Source of the DNA: an uncultured Prevotella sp.
GTDB lineage: Bacteria > Bacteroidota > Bacteroidia > Bacteroidales > Bacteroidaceae
DNA: 12,878 nt
Assembly: GCA_905211345.1 (NCBI GenBank)
Contig: CAJMAO010000042.1
Span: 1 to 12,878 of the forward strand
Direction: 5' to 3'
The notes beneath the pieces were generated by a model. It was not told the origin of the DNA. It did no database searches and saw only the letters and a program-made list of their open reading frames with translations. Both the position numbers and the translations under genes were made by a program. Of this stretch, positions 7,105 through 12,878 are shown in pieces. How positions within the stretch are numbered: position 1 is the first letter of the stretch; every line of letters starts with the position of its first letter.

Positions 7105-7845
7105 ATGTTTAAAAACGAGATAAACATATATCTGAAAAAGCACGGCTTTGAGGCATGGACACCCAAAGCCGTGCTTTTTGACATGGATGGAGTCTTATAC
7201 AACAGTATGCCTTACCATGCACGGAGCTGGCACGAATCGATGGCCAAATTCGGCATTGACATGGCTCCCGAAGAAGCCTATACGTATGAAGGTATGCGCG
7301 GGGTGGAAACTATCAAACTTTTAGCACGCCGCCAATGGGGCAAGGAACTTACAGACGAGGAAGCAGCCAAGATGTATGAAACAAAAGCCGAAATATTCCG
7401 TACATGTCCTAAAGCACAAAAGATGGAAGGCGTGGAAGAACTTATGCGTAAGATAAAAGCCGACGGACTGAAAATCGTGATAGTGACAGGAAGCGGACAA
7501 AGGAGCCTGCTAGACAGACTTGAAAAAGAATTTCACGGCCTTATCGACAAAAATCTTGTCGTCACAAGTTTTGACGTAAAACATGGGAAACCCGACCCTG
7601 AGCCATATCTGACAGGACTTGCTAAAGCAGGTGTACACCCCAATGAAGGCATCGTTGTTGAAAACGCGCCACTCGGCGTACGTGCAGGAGTGGCCGCAAA
7701 TATATTTACAATCGCAGTAAACACAGGCCCTCTGCCAGACAAAACGCTAGCCGATGAAGGAGCAAACATAATCTTTCCTAACATGCCGGCTTTTCGTGAC
7801 ACATGGGATGAACTGAAAAATAATTTTAAAACAACGGCAACTTGA
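7105..7845 (+). CDS. HAD hydrolase, BT2127-like inorganic pyrophosphatase (beta-PGM subfamily)
   Basis: A 246-residue haloacid-dehalogenase-fold enzyme with a helical cap. Motif I is FDMDGVLYNS (25-34), with nucleophile Asp26 and acid/base Asp28. Motif II is VTGSGQ (127-132, Thr128), motif III GKPDPEPY with Lys162, and motif IV VVENAPLG with Glu186-Asn187. Such proteins are often annotated as beta-phosphoglucomutase. However, the sequence closely follows Bacteroides thetaiotaomicron BT2127 as I recall it (NSMPYH, VTGSGQ.SLL.RLE, FDVK.GKP.PEPYL, ENAPLGV.AG, FTIAVNTGPL), which was characterised as an inorganic pyrophosphatase. The cap glutamate and motif IV asparagine of that enzyme correspond to Glu62 and Asn187. 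The start at 7105 gives about 15 extra N-terminal residues before the first strand. It lies 104 bp after pgi and could be read through from it. Confidence 0.85.
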   Translation: MFKNEINIYLKKHGFEAWTPKAVLFDMDGVLYNSMPYHARSWHESMAKFGIDMAPEEAYTYEGMRGVETIKLLARRQWGKELTDEEAAKMYETKAEIFRTCPKAQKMEGVEELMRKIKADGLKIVIVTGSGQRSLLDRLEKEFHGLIDKNLVVTSFDVKHGKPDPEPYLTGLAKAGVHPNEGIVVENAPLGVRAGVAANIFTIAVNTGPLPDKTLADEGANIIFPNMPAFRDTWDELKNNFKTTAT

Positions 7846-7873
7846 TAATTGGTTATCAAGTTGCCGTTGTTTT
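7828..7873. terminator. Bidirectional terminator overlapping the HAD stop codon
   Basis: A perfect 21-bp stem (7828-7848 with 7853-7873) with a TTGG loop. The TGA stop of the HAD gene (7843-7845) lies inside the 5' arm. The plus strand ends in TTGTTTTAAT; the minus strand ends in TTTTAAAATTATTTTT. The structure can therefore end both the plus-strand HAD gene and the convergent minus-strand pectinesterase, whose stop is about 28 bp away. Confidence 0.85.
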
Positions 7874-7901
7874 AATCACTGATTTTATCTACATTTAAGA
7901 G

Positions 7902-9431
7902 TTAATCCAAGTCTGACGAAGGACTCCATCCTTTCAACACAAAAGCCGGATTACGATAATTTTTTATTAGTTCTGCATCAGTAACTTTATCCAAACGGCG
8001 CGAATACGGATGACGTTTCGACGTGTCAACAGGCTCGCCCGTCACCATGTCACATGTGTTATACTCATACATTCGGGCTGTTTTCTCACCTATTTCTCCC
8101 CAGCCTTCCTGCTTGATATTCCGTGTCTTACAGTCTATCAGCACAACCTCAGCATAAGGATAGGACGTACCATGGTTGGTTGGCGTTCGTCCAAAATCAG
8201 CCAAACGGCTATTATTGGTTGAAAAAGTACACTCTACAAACACGTCACCATGATTGCCATTTGTATTGCGCACCCAAGTGAACGGACCGCCGTTGTTGCG
8301 CAAATTGCTCTTATACATGAACAAACTGCCACGCCCAAGCACCGTATCGCCGTCGCCGTCAAGCTCACATGACTCCATGTATACCGTCCCATTAGATTGC
8401 AAGGCATCACCCGAGCCTATAATATGAACCCTGTACAAGGCTATGCGTTCGCCGTTTACCAACAATCCTTCGGCTTGTCCTTTAAGGTCGGTTGCCACCG
8501 TTATGTCTTCCATTATTATATCACGACAGTTGTCTAGCATGAACGCCGCACGGCGCGACGGAAACGTGCCAGGCCATTCGTTTGTCTTTACTGTAAGCGG
8601 ATGAGGGTTAAAAACCTCATTATTTGCATAGTGCACTTTTGTGCAATCCATACCCGAACCTTTCACTTTAACGTTCGACTTATTGCGCACGTATACCAAT
8701 TCCTCGTAATCACCGGGCTTTACGATTATGACGGTTGGCTTCTCTGAAAAATCAGGAATAAAATCAAAAGCTCCCTGCACAGTACTGAAATCGCCCTTGC
8801 CCGACGAGTCTACTATCAATGTATCAGTACTTACCGGGGCGGAACTTTTTGTCGTAAAGATCCACCCGTCAGCTTTCGATATACCACGAAAGCTACCGTC
8901 AGGCAAATTTAACACGCCGTCATCGATTGTCACATAATATGAATGGCGGTAATCCAGCATGTTATTATGCAAGTAGACGGTGGCCGTTGTACCATGAACT
9001 ATTATCGGATAAAAATGAAATGCGTCGGTAAATCCGCCGATGATGTTCAACTGATAGTCGTGCGGTGTCGGTTCTGCGGTACCCGACGGCGTACCTGGAC
9101 GAGTGTCGCGGTTGGTCGGCATGTATTCACGACTGTAATCATAAGGCACTTTCGTATAATCGCAGTCCGGTCCGTATGCGCGCCGTTTCGTCGGACCGGC
9201 AGGTATGCTCATATCCAGACTGTCGACCAGCTCACCTGAAACAGAATCAAACACTCTTATCTTACCAGACTTTCCTATAACAGGAACATCGTTGAAAGAT
9301 AATACAAAATGCGTATCAGGATTGACACCCGCAGCTCCCTTTGACGGGAACAAACTAACATCCGCCACGCCGTCAGCCATACATGGCATCAACATCGACA
9401 ATAAAACAGATACGGTTACAAGTGTTTTCAT
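7902..9431 (-). CDS. Secreted pectinesterase (CE8) with N-terminal Ig-like domain
   Basis: Likely removes methyl esters from pectin homogalacturonan at the cell surface or in the periplasm. The 509-residue protein starts with a signal peptide (about 1-19, cleavage near CMA/DG). A Big_5/SbsA-like Ig domain follows (about 26-195, PSKGAAGVNPDTHFVLSF to DGWIFTTK), interrupted by a Pro/Arg/Tyr-rich insertion at about 80-130. From LIVDSSGKGDFSTVQGAFDF (205-224) onward it is a pectinesterase beta-helix: GQAEGLLVNGERIALY (318-333), GSGDALQSNGTVYMESCEL (339-357), GDGDTVLGRG (359-368), FGR (413-415) and EGWGEIGE...YEYN (442-458). By analogy the catalytic residues are Asp342, Asp362 and Arg415. The usual QDTL is GDAL, so the Gln just before Asp342 is missing. 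No other pectin-degradation gene is nearby. Confidence 0.88.
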   Translation of the reverse strand: MKTLVTVSVLLSMLMPCMADGVADVSLFPSKGAAGVNPDTHFVLSFNDVPVIGKSGKIRVFDSVSGELVDSLDMSIPAGPTKRRAYGPDCDYTKVPYDYSREYMPTNRDTRPGTPSGTAEPTPHDYQLNIIGGFTDAFHFYPIIVHGTTATVYLHNNMLDYRHSYYVTIDDGVLNLPDGSFRGISKADGWIFTTKSSAPVSTDTLIVDSSGKGDFSTVQGAFDFIPDFSEKPTVIIVKPGDYEELVYVRNKSNVKVKGSGMDCTKVHYANNEVFNPHPLTVKTNEWPGTFPSRRAAFMLDNCRDIIMEDITVATDLKGQAEGLLVNGERIALYRVHIIGSGDALQSNGTVYMESCELDGDGDTVLGRGSLFMYKSNLRNNGGPFTWVRNTNGNHGDVFVECTFSTNNSRLADFGRTPTNHGTSYPYAEVVLIDCKTRNIKQEGWGEIGEKTARMYEYNTCDMVTGEPVDTSKRHPYSRRLDKVTDAELIKNYRNPAFVLKGWSPSSDLD

Positions 9432-9450
9432 AATACTAAGAAAGTTAAAA

Positions 9451-9529
9451 AATCAAGAGTTAAGAATTAAGAAAAACACCTTTTTTGATTGCCAGCAAAG
9501 CATATTTTCTTAATTCTTAACTCTTGATT
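9451..9529. repeat. Perfect 25-bp inverted repeat between fabI and the pectinesterase gene
   Basis: The arms 9451-9475 and 9505-9529 are exact reverse complements, built from the motif AGAGTTAAGAATTAAGAA, around a 29-nt spacer. On the minus strand the second arm runs into TTTTTT (9447-9452), so the structure could terminate fabI transcription before the pectinesterase gene. Its AT-rich, internally repetitive make-up is also typical of the small dispersed intergenic repeats of Bacteroidetes. Repeat and terminator roles are not exclusive. Confidence 0.7.
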
Positions 9530-9547
9530 CTTAATTACATAAGACGT

Positions 9548-10405
9548 TTATCCGTAGATAATCTTTCCGTTTTCGTCCTCATACGGAGCGAGATCCTTGG
9601 CATACTGGTTCATAGCACGCAAGCTCATACCCATCGACGAGAAGCCGCCGTCGTGGTAAAGCGTCTGCATCGTCACCTTGCGTGTGAAGTCTGAGAACAT
9701 CATCACGCAATAGTCGGCGCAGTCATCGGCCGTGGCGTTGCCCAGCGGCGACATCTTGTTGGCGAAATCCATAAGGTTGTCCATGTCCTTAATGCCCTTG
9801 CCCGCCGTTGTAGGCGTAGGCGACTGTGATATGCAGTTGATACGCACGTGCTTCTCACGGCCGTAAATATAGCCGAAGCTACGGGCAATGCTTTCAAGCA
9901 TACTCTTTGCGTCAGCCATGTCGTTGTAACCGAAGAACGTACGCTGGGCTGCAACGTAAGTCAACGCTACTACTGAACCATACTCGGCAATTGCGTCCTG
10001 TTTCTTGGCCACCTGCAACATCTTGTGGAACGAAATGGCTGATATGTCGAGCGTCTTTTGCAGATAATTATAGTCAAGGTCGTCGTATGTGCGGTGCTTG
10101 CGCACGTTAGGACTCATGCCTATGGAATGGAGCACGAAGTCAATCTTACCCCCGAGCAACTGCACCGACTCGGCAAACACTTTCTCAAGGTCTTCCACAC
10201 TTGTGGCATCGGCGGCAATGATAGGAGCGTTGAGCTTCTTGCCAAGCTCGTCGAGCGTGCCCATGCGCAATGCCATAGCCGTATTGCTCAGCGTTATCTG
10301 AGCGCCTTCTTCAACGGCCTTCACTGCCACTTTCCATGCGATTGAGTCTTCATTGAGCGCGCCGAAGATGATGCCGCGCTTGCCTTTCAATAAATTGTGA
10401 GTCAT
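9548..10405 (-). CDS. fabI: Enoyl-[acyl-carrier-protein] reductase (NADH)
   Basis: Catalyses the last reduction in each round of type II fatty-acid elongation. The 285-residue protein is a short-chain-dehydrogenase-fold FabI. GKRGIIFGALNEDSIAWKVA (8-27) is the divergent FabI cofactor-binding glycine motif. LHSIGMSP lies at 92-99. The catalytic Tyr-x6-Lys is Y160-NDMADA-K167, preceded by the second FabI tyrosine at 150 (LTYVAAQR). RINCISQSPTPTTAGKGI (188-205) covers the substrate-binding loop. It is about 20 residues longer than E. coli FabI at the C-terminus (NQYAKDLAPYEDENGKIIYG), as in other Bacteroidetes. The active site matches FabI and not FabV, FabK or FabL. A near-perfect promoter lies just upstream. 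It stands alone as a fatty-acid gene here. Confidence 0.96.
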   Translation of the reverse strand: MTHNLLKGKRGIIFGALNEDSIAWKVAVKAVEEGAQITLSNTAMALRMGTLDELGKKLNAPIIAADATSVEDLEKVFAESVQLLGGKIDFVLHSIGMSPNVRKHRTYDDLDYNYLQKTLDISAISFHKMLQVAKKQDAIAEYGSVVALTYVAAQRTFFGYNDMADAKSMLESIARSFGYIYGREKHVRINCISQSPTPTTAGKGIKDMDNLMDFANKMSPLGNATADDCADYCVMMFSDFTRKVTMQTLYHDGGFSSMGMSLRAMNQYAKDLAPYEDENGKIIYG

Positions 10406-10437
10406 CGTTTTATATTCTTTGATTTGTAATCTGTGTG

Positions 10438-10469
10438 CAAAATTACATCATTTCACCGATACGGGCAAA
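10438..10469 (-). promoter_or_regulatory. fabI promoter (Bacteroidetes -33/-7)
   Basis: Read on the minus strand, TTTG (10469-10466), a 20-bp spacer and TAATTTTG (10445-10438) match the Bacteroidetes consensus TTTG-N19-21-TAnnTTTG exactly. The leader to the fabI ATG would be about 25 nt. This is the clearest promoter in the window and helps fix the taxonomic group. Confidence 0.8.
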
Positions 10470-10831
10470 TCTTTACACGAAAAAAGCGACAAGGCGACAC
10501 AGCCTGTAGCAGCACAAACAACAGGCATTCTTCCATAAAACGACAACCGACTAATTATCAAGCCTTTAGCGATACGCCGATAATATGCCGCATATTGGAA
10601 TGCAAAACACGGCCTTTTGCAAGCCAAAAGACGGCCTTTCACCCTCCAATATGCGGCATATCGCAAAACGGCTGATACTATCACATATACCATAAGCGAT
10701 ATTTTACGTACAGGCTGGATGTGAAAAACAATAATCCGTTCATCTTTCCGCTATTCCGCCTTTAAGACTTTCCACACAATTCACCTTAAATATCAGATAT
10801 TGAAATATATCCACCACTTTACGGCAAATTC
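10470..10831. other. Non-coding region between fabI and the hemerythrin-LuxR gene
   Basis: No convincing gene on either strand; the two short open frames overlapping 10433-10693 are created by the inverted repeat and lack any domain. The region contains the nested repeat at 10584-10661. I see nothing structured between 10690 and 10831. Confidence 0.6.
10584..10661. repeat. Nested inverted-repeat element
   Basis: Perfect 17-bp arms, ATATGCCGCATATTGGA (10584-10600) and TCCAATATGCGGCATAT (10645-10661), enclose 44 nt. That interior holds a second small hairpin (CTTTTG 10615-10620 with CAAAAG 10625-10630) and two direct copies of ACGGCCTTT. No T-run follows either end. The internal segment resembles 2167-2210 (shared TGCAAAA and GCCAAAAG at nearly the same spacing), suggesting a dispersed repeat family in this genome. 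Confidence 0.65.
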
Positions 10832-10870
10832 AAAATAAAAATCCCACCCATATTATCAGGCAGGACTTTT
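10832..10870 (-). terminator. Rho-independent terminator of the hemerythrin-LuxR gene
   Basis: On the minus strand, AAAAGTCCTGCCT pairs with GGGTGGGATTTTT across the loop GATAATAT (13 pairs as RNA, several of them G-U), and the stem is followed by ATTTTG. It sits about 50 bp after the stop codon of the regulator gene. A small palindrome GCGTTATTAACGC (10905-10917) lies between the stop codon and the terminator. Confidence 0.7.
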
Positions 10871-10919
10871 AACGCTGAACAATAAGGCAAACGCCCGATA
10901 TAAAGCGTTATTAACGCCG

Positions 10920-11876
10920 TCATAACTTCACTGAGGAAATATCAACCAGATTATTTACTATGGCATAAATGGTCAAGCCTGCGGGACTGTGTATCTGCAA
11001 CTTGCGGGCTATATTGCGGCGGTGGGTTATCACCGTGTTGATGGATATGCACAGGTGGTCGGCTATCTCCTTGTTGGTCATGCCCTGCACGAGGCTTATT
11101 ATCACGTCTTTCTCACGATCGCTAAGCATCTCGTTGCCATCATTGTTACGGCTTATCATCTTTGAAATCTTCGCGCTCACGTCGTTCTGCTTGTACTTCT
11201 GCTCAAGTTTCCTTATCGACGGAATGAATATGCTCTCCTCTACGAGCGAATGGTTCTCAAGCCATTCCTCATTGTTATAAATATTGTAGAGCGTGGCTGT
11301 CAATTGATTGTTGCGCCGGATGTCGCTCGGCAAGTATTTTATTATTATGTTTTTCAGTTCCTTCAACTTCACGTCTATCTGCCCGTGATGCTTAGAGAAG
11401 GTTTCAATATCATATTCACTGCTCGCCCGTCCTTCAAGCAATCCGTCAACGTAAGGAAACACCGTCTTCTCCTCATATTGCATGTGCTTCCTTATTTCGT
11501 GGGCATACTCGTCATAAAGTTTCATTATCAGGCGTGCTAAGTTGTCGTTCTCATCAAGCGCGCTTTCAAGCTGCTTACGTATCGACGGCAGCTGGAAATT
11601 AAGATAATACTCGTGCGACGCTTTCAGATAATGCAGCAACGTAGGGATGGAGAAACGTCCGCCGTCGTCGAAATCGCGGTAACCGTTTATCGAGAAGTTA
11701 ACCACGGCAAGAAAAGTGTAAGTGTCAACGCCTTGATCTTCACACACCTCACGCACGGTCTTGTCGCCAAAGCCGAGGTTTATACCGAACCTGCCAAGAC
11801 TTTGCAGAATGTTATAATTGTCGGCGATAAGCGAAATCATCTTGTCGTCGGCCTCATACATCTTGTTATTTTTCAT
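10920..11876 (-). CDS. Hemerythrin-like di-iron / LuxR-type transcriptional regulator
   Basis: A 318-residue predicted cytoplasmic regulator with three parts. Residues 14-60 (ILQSLGRFGINLGFGDKTVREVCEDQGVD) align with the short N-terminal domain of ScdA/RIC iron-sulfur repair proteins, but the family's Cys-Cys pair is replaced by Leu-Gly. Residues about 80-225 form a hemerythrin-type four-helix bundle. Likely iron ligands are His82 and His88, His126/His131 with Glu135/136, His163 or His164, and His209 with Glu213 (ENHSLVEESIF). Residues 251-312 are a LuxR/GerE helix-turn-helix (LSDREKDVIISLVQGMTNKEIADHLCISINTVITHRRNIARKL). Known hemerythrin and RIC domains bind O2 or react with NO or peroxide, so an O2/NO/redox-sensing activator is the natural inference; the target genes are unknown. 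It has no response-regulator receiver domain. It is divergent from the secreted-protein gene at 12169. ATG at 11876 is the first start, and a second in-frame ATG follows five codons later. Confidence 0.87.
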   Translation of the reverse strand: MKNNKMYEADDKMISLIADNYNILQSLGRFGINLGFGDKTVREVCEDQGVDTYTFLAVVNFSINGYRDFDDGGRFSIPTLLHYLKASHEYYLNFQLPSIRKQLESALDENDNLARLIMKLYDEYAHEIRKHMQYEEKTVFPYVDGLLEGRASSEYDIETFSKHHGQIDVKLKELKNIIIKYLPSDIRRNNQLTATLYNIYNNEEWLENHSLVEESIFIPSIRKLEQKYKQNDVSAKISKMISRNNDGNEMLSDREKDVIISLVQGMTNKEIADHLCISINTVITHRRNIARKLQIHSPAGLTIYAIVNNLVDISSVKL

Positions 11877-12168
11877 TGTCCGCTCACGTTAAAATGCATT
11901 ACGCTGCCTAAAATTCACAACATGACTTGTTTCTGATTGCAAAATAACAAAAATTATCCGAAACCCGCAATCATAATAAATAGGTATTTTTTACCACTGT
12001 ATGGCAACGGCATACCTAAAAAACAGTAAGCCCGCAAAACACCACAACAGCAACATAACAGGTAAACAATGTCACTAATCGGGGCGTTTAGAGTCGCGAC
12101 GTACCGCCCTTAGACAGCTAAAACAAAGAATTTAATATAAAATACTAACTTAAAAAACAACATTAATT
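11877..12168. promoter_or_regulatory. Divergent intergenic region with candidate control sites
   Basis: This 292-bp stretch separates divergent starts. For the minus-strand regulator, TAATTTTTG (11956-11948) and TATTTTG (11946-11940) are each one base off the TAnnTTTG -7 box. For the plus-strand gene I find no consensus promoter. Other structure seen: an inverted repeat TAGGTAT (11981-11987) / ATACCTA (12012-12018), and the palindrome GTCGCGAC (12093-12100) enclosed by GGGCG (12082-12086) and CGCCC (12105-12109). The last 55 bp is an A-rich leader without a Shine-Dalgarno. Confidence 0.4.
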
Positions 12169-12878
12169 ATGAAAAAATTATTTACTCTCGTGGCCGTGGC
12201 TCTCATGGCAGTGGGCGCAAGCGCGCAGCAGACTTATATCTTAGATTTTAACAAGATCTACGATGAAGCATCAAACGCTACAGGTCAGTGCACAAATGCA
12301 ACATTGAGTAGTGGTTCCAAGTATCTCTTGAATGAAACAACTTATACTCAAGACATTTTTACAGTTGTTTCAAAAGCTGATAGAACATACCGTATAGATT
12401 TGTTTAATCCGGATAAAACAGAAGAAGTTGGTGAATATGGTGATTATACTGCAAAGGCAAGACTAGAGCCTAACGGAGCATCAAACTCTACAGGCGGACG
12501 CCAGATGTTTGTAGAAGTAACTAATGCTGGAACCCTTACTATTGGTGCATGGACTGGTACTACAGGACGTACACTTTATGTTCTGCCTGCAGAAGATAAG
12601 GTCTCTCAAGTAAAGCCAGATGCTGTAACACCTCTTTTGTCCGTTGCATTGGATGCAGAGGCTGAGAAAACTGCACTTTATACCGTTGATTTGGAGCCTG
12701 GTTTGTATTGCATTTCTCAGGATGCAGGTATTTACTTTGCTTACGTTAAGTTTGTTGAAGGTGGTTCTACAGGCATCAACAGCGTTAATGTGGAAAAAGA
12801 AAACGCAAATGCTCCCATGTATAATCTCGCAGGACAACGCGTCAACAACAACGCTAAGGGCATAGTCATACAGAACGG
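12169..12878 (+). CDS. Small secreted protein with Prevotella-type C-terminal tail (partial at window end)
   Basis: The frame is open from ATG 12169 to the window edge (236 codons plus two bases), with no stop seen. MKKLFTLVAVALMAVGASAQ is a clear signal peptide with cleavage after ASA (about residue 19). The mature part is rich in Thr, Gly and Ser with alternating hydrophobics (FVEVTNAGTLTIGAWTG at 114-130, LYTVDLEPGLYCI at 170-182), suggesting a beta-sandwich; I cannot name a family. The last residues, MYNLAGQRVNNNAKGIVIQN (217-236), match a tail common on secreted Prevotella proteins. That tail resembles a type IX secretion sorting domain, and the normal end would come a few residues later. 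The middle of the gene uses mostly T-ending codons (GGT, ACT, GTT), whereas the signal-peptide part uses GCC, GGC, AGC and GCG and the tail is mixed. Surface or extracellular location is inferred. Confidence 0.8.
   Translation, partial: MKKLFTLVAVALMAVGASAQQTYILDFNKIYDEASNATGQCTNATLSSGSKYLLNETTYTQDIFTVVSKADRTYRIDLFNPDKTEEVGEYGDYTAKARLEPNGASNSTGGRQMFVEVTNAGTLTIGAWTGTTGRTLYVLPAEDKVSQVKPDAVTPLLSVALDAEAEKTALYTVDLEPGLYCISQDAGIYFAYVKFVEGGSTGINSVNVEKENANAPMYNLAGQRVNNNAKGIVIQN

Noticed and set aside
10584..10661. A CRISPR-like repeat or an integration (att) site at the nested palindrome
   Set aside because: There is no regular repeat-spacer pattern, and no integrase, tRNA end or cas gene is nearby. 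A folded intergenic repeat is sufficient.
10433..10693. Overlapping 80-codon open frames on both strands upstream of fabI
   Set aside because: They are produced by the symmetric inverted repeat at 10584-10661 and overlap the fabI promoter. No domain is present.
10920..11876. A two-component response regulator reading of the LuxR protein
   Set aside because: No receiver domain (phospho-Asp and Lys pattern) is present; the N-terminal region is a ScdA-like segment plus a hemerythrin bundle.
12481..12837. A 118-codon minus-strand open frame inside the last gene
   Set aside because: It is antisense to a plus-strand gene with a clear signal peptide and a recognisable C-terminal tail, and has no features of its own.

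Overview
This window reads as chromosome from a member of the Bacteroidota, most likely Prevotella or a close relative. The grounds are: candidate promoters of the Bacteroidetes type (a -7 box TAnnTTTG, best seen upstream of fabI and lysS); no Shine-Dalgarno sequences, with A-rich leaders instead; a 576-residue LysS with a C-terminal extension; and a secreted protein ending in the NLAGQRV...KGIVI-type tail that recurs in Prevotella. All eight complete genes and the one partial gene have recognisable architecture. No tRNA, rRNA, CRISPR array, phage or complete insertion sequence was found.

Layout. (1) 270-1977, plus strand: a free-standing B3/B4 domain protein (related to the PheRS beta editing domain) and, 19 bp later, a winged-helix protein of the AlkZ/YcaQ DNA-glycosylase superfamily, probably one operon. 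(2) 1978-2703: non-coding, with several small hairpins, a strong intrinsic terminator, the lysS promoter and a lysS leader hairpin. (3) 2704-7845, plus strand: lysS, gpsA, pgi and a HAD phosphohydrolase that closely resembles the Bacteroides inorganic pyrophosphatase BT2127. gpsA and pgi are 22 bp apart; lysS and gpsA are separated by a roughly 175-bp element with inverted-repeat ends. A 21-bp-stem terminator overlaps the HAD stop codon and can serve both strands. (4) 7902-10405, minus strand: a secreted pectinesterase (CE8) downstream of fabI, separated by a perfect 25-bp inverted repeat. (5) 10406-10919: the fabI promoter, a nested inverted-repeat element, and the terminator of the next gene. 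(6) 10920-11876, minus strand: a regulator joining a ScdA/RIC-like N-terminus, a hemerythrin-type di-iron domain and a LuxR helix-turn-helix. (7) 11877-12168: a divergent intergenic region. (8) 12169 to the window edge, plus strand: a small secreted protein with no stop inside the window.

Functionally the core is housekeeping: lysine charging, glycerol-3-phosphate for phospholipids, hexose-phosphate interconversion, pyrophosphate or phosphate-ester hydrolysis, and the last step of fatty-acid elongation. The accessory content is the pectinesterase, the di-iron regulator and the small secreted protein. I see no clearly new multi-gene system. The best leads are the hemerythrin-LuxR regulator, the mosaic-looking secreted protein, the AlkZ-like protein, and three different inverted-repeat elements sitting between genes.
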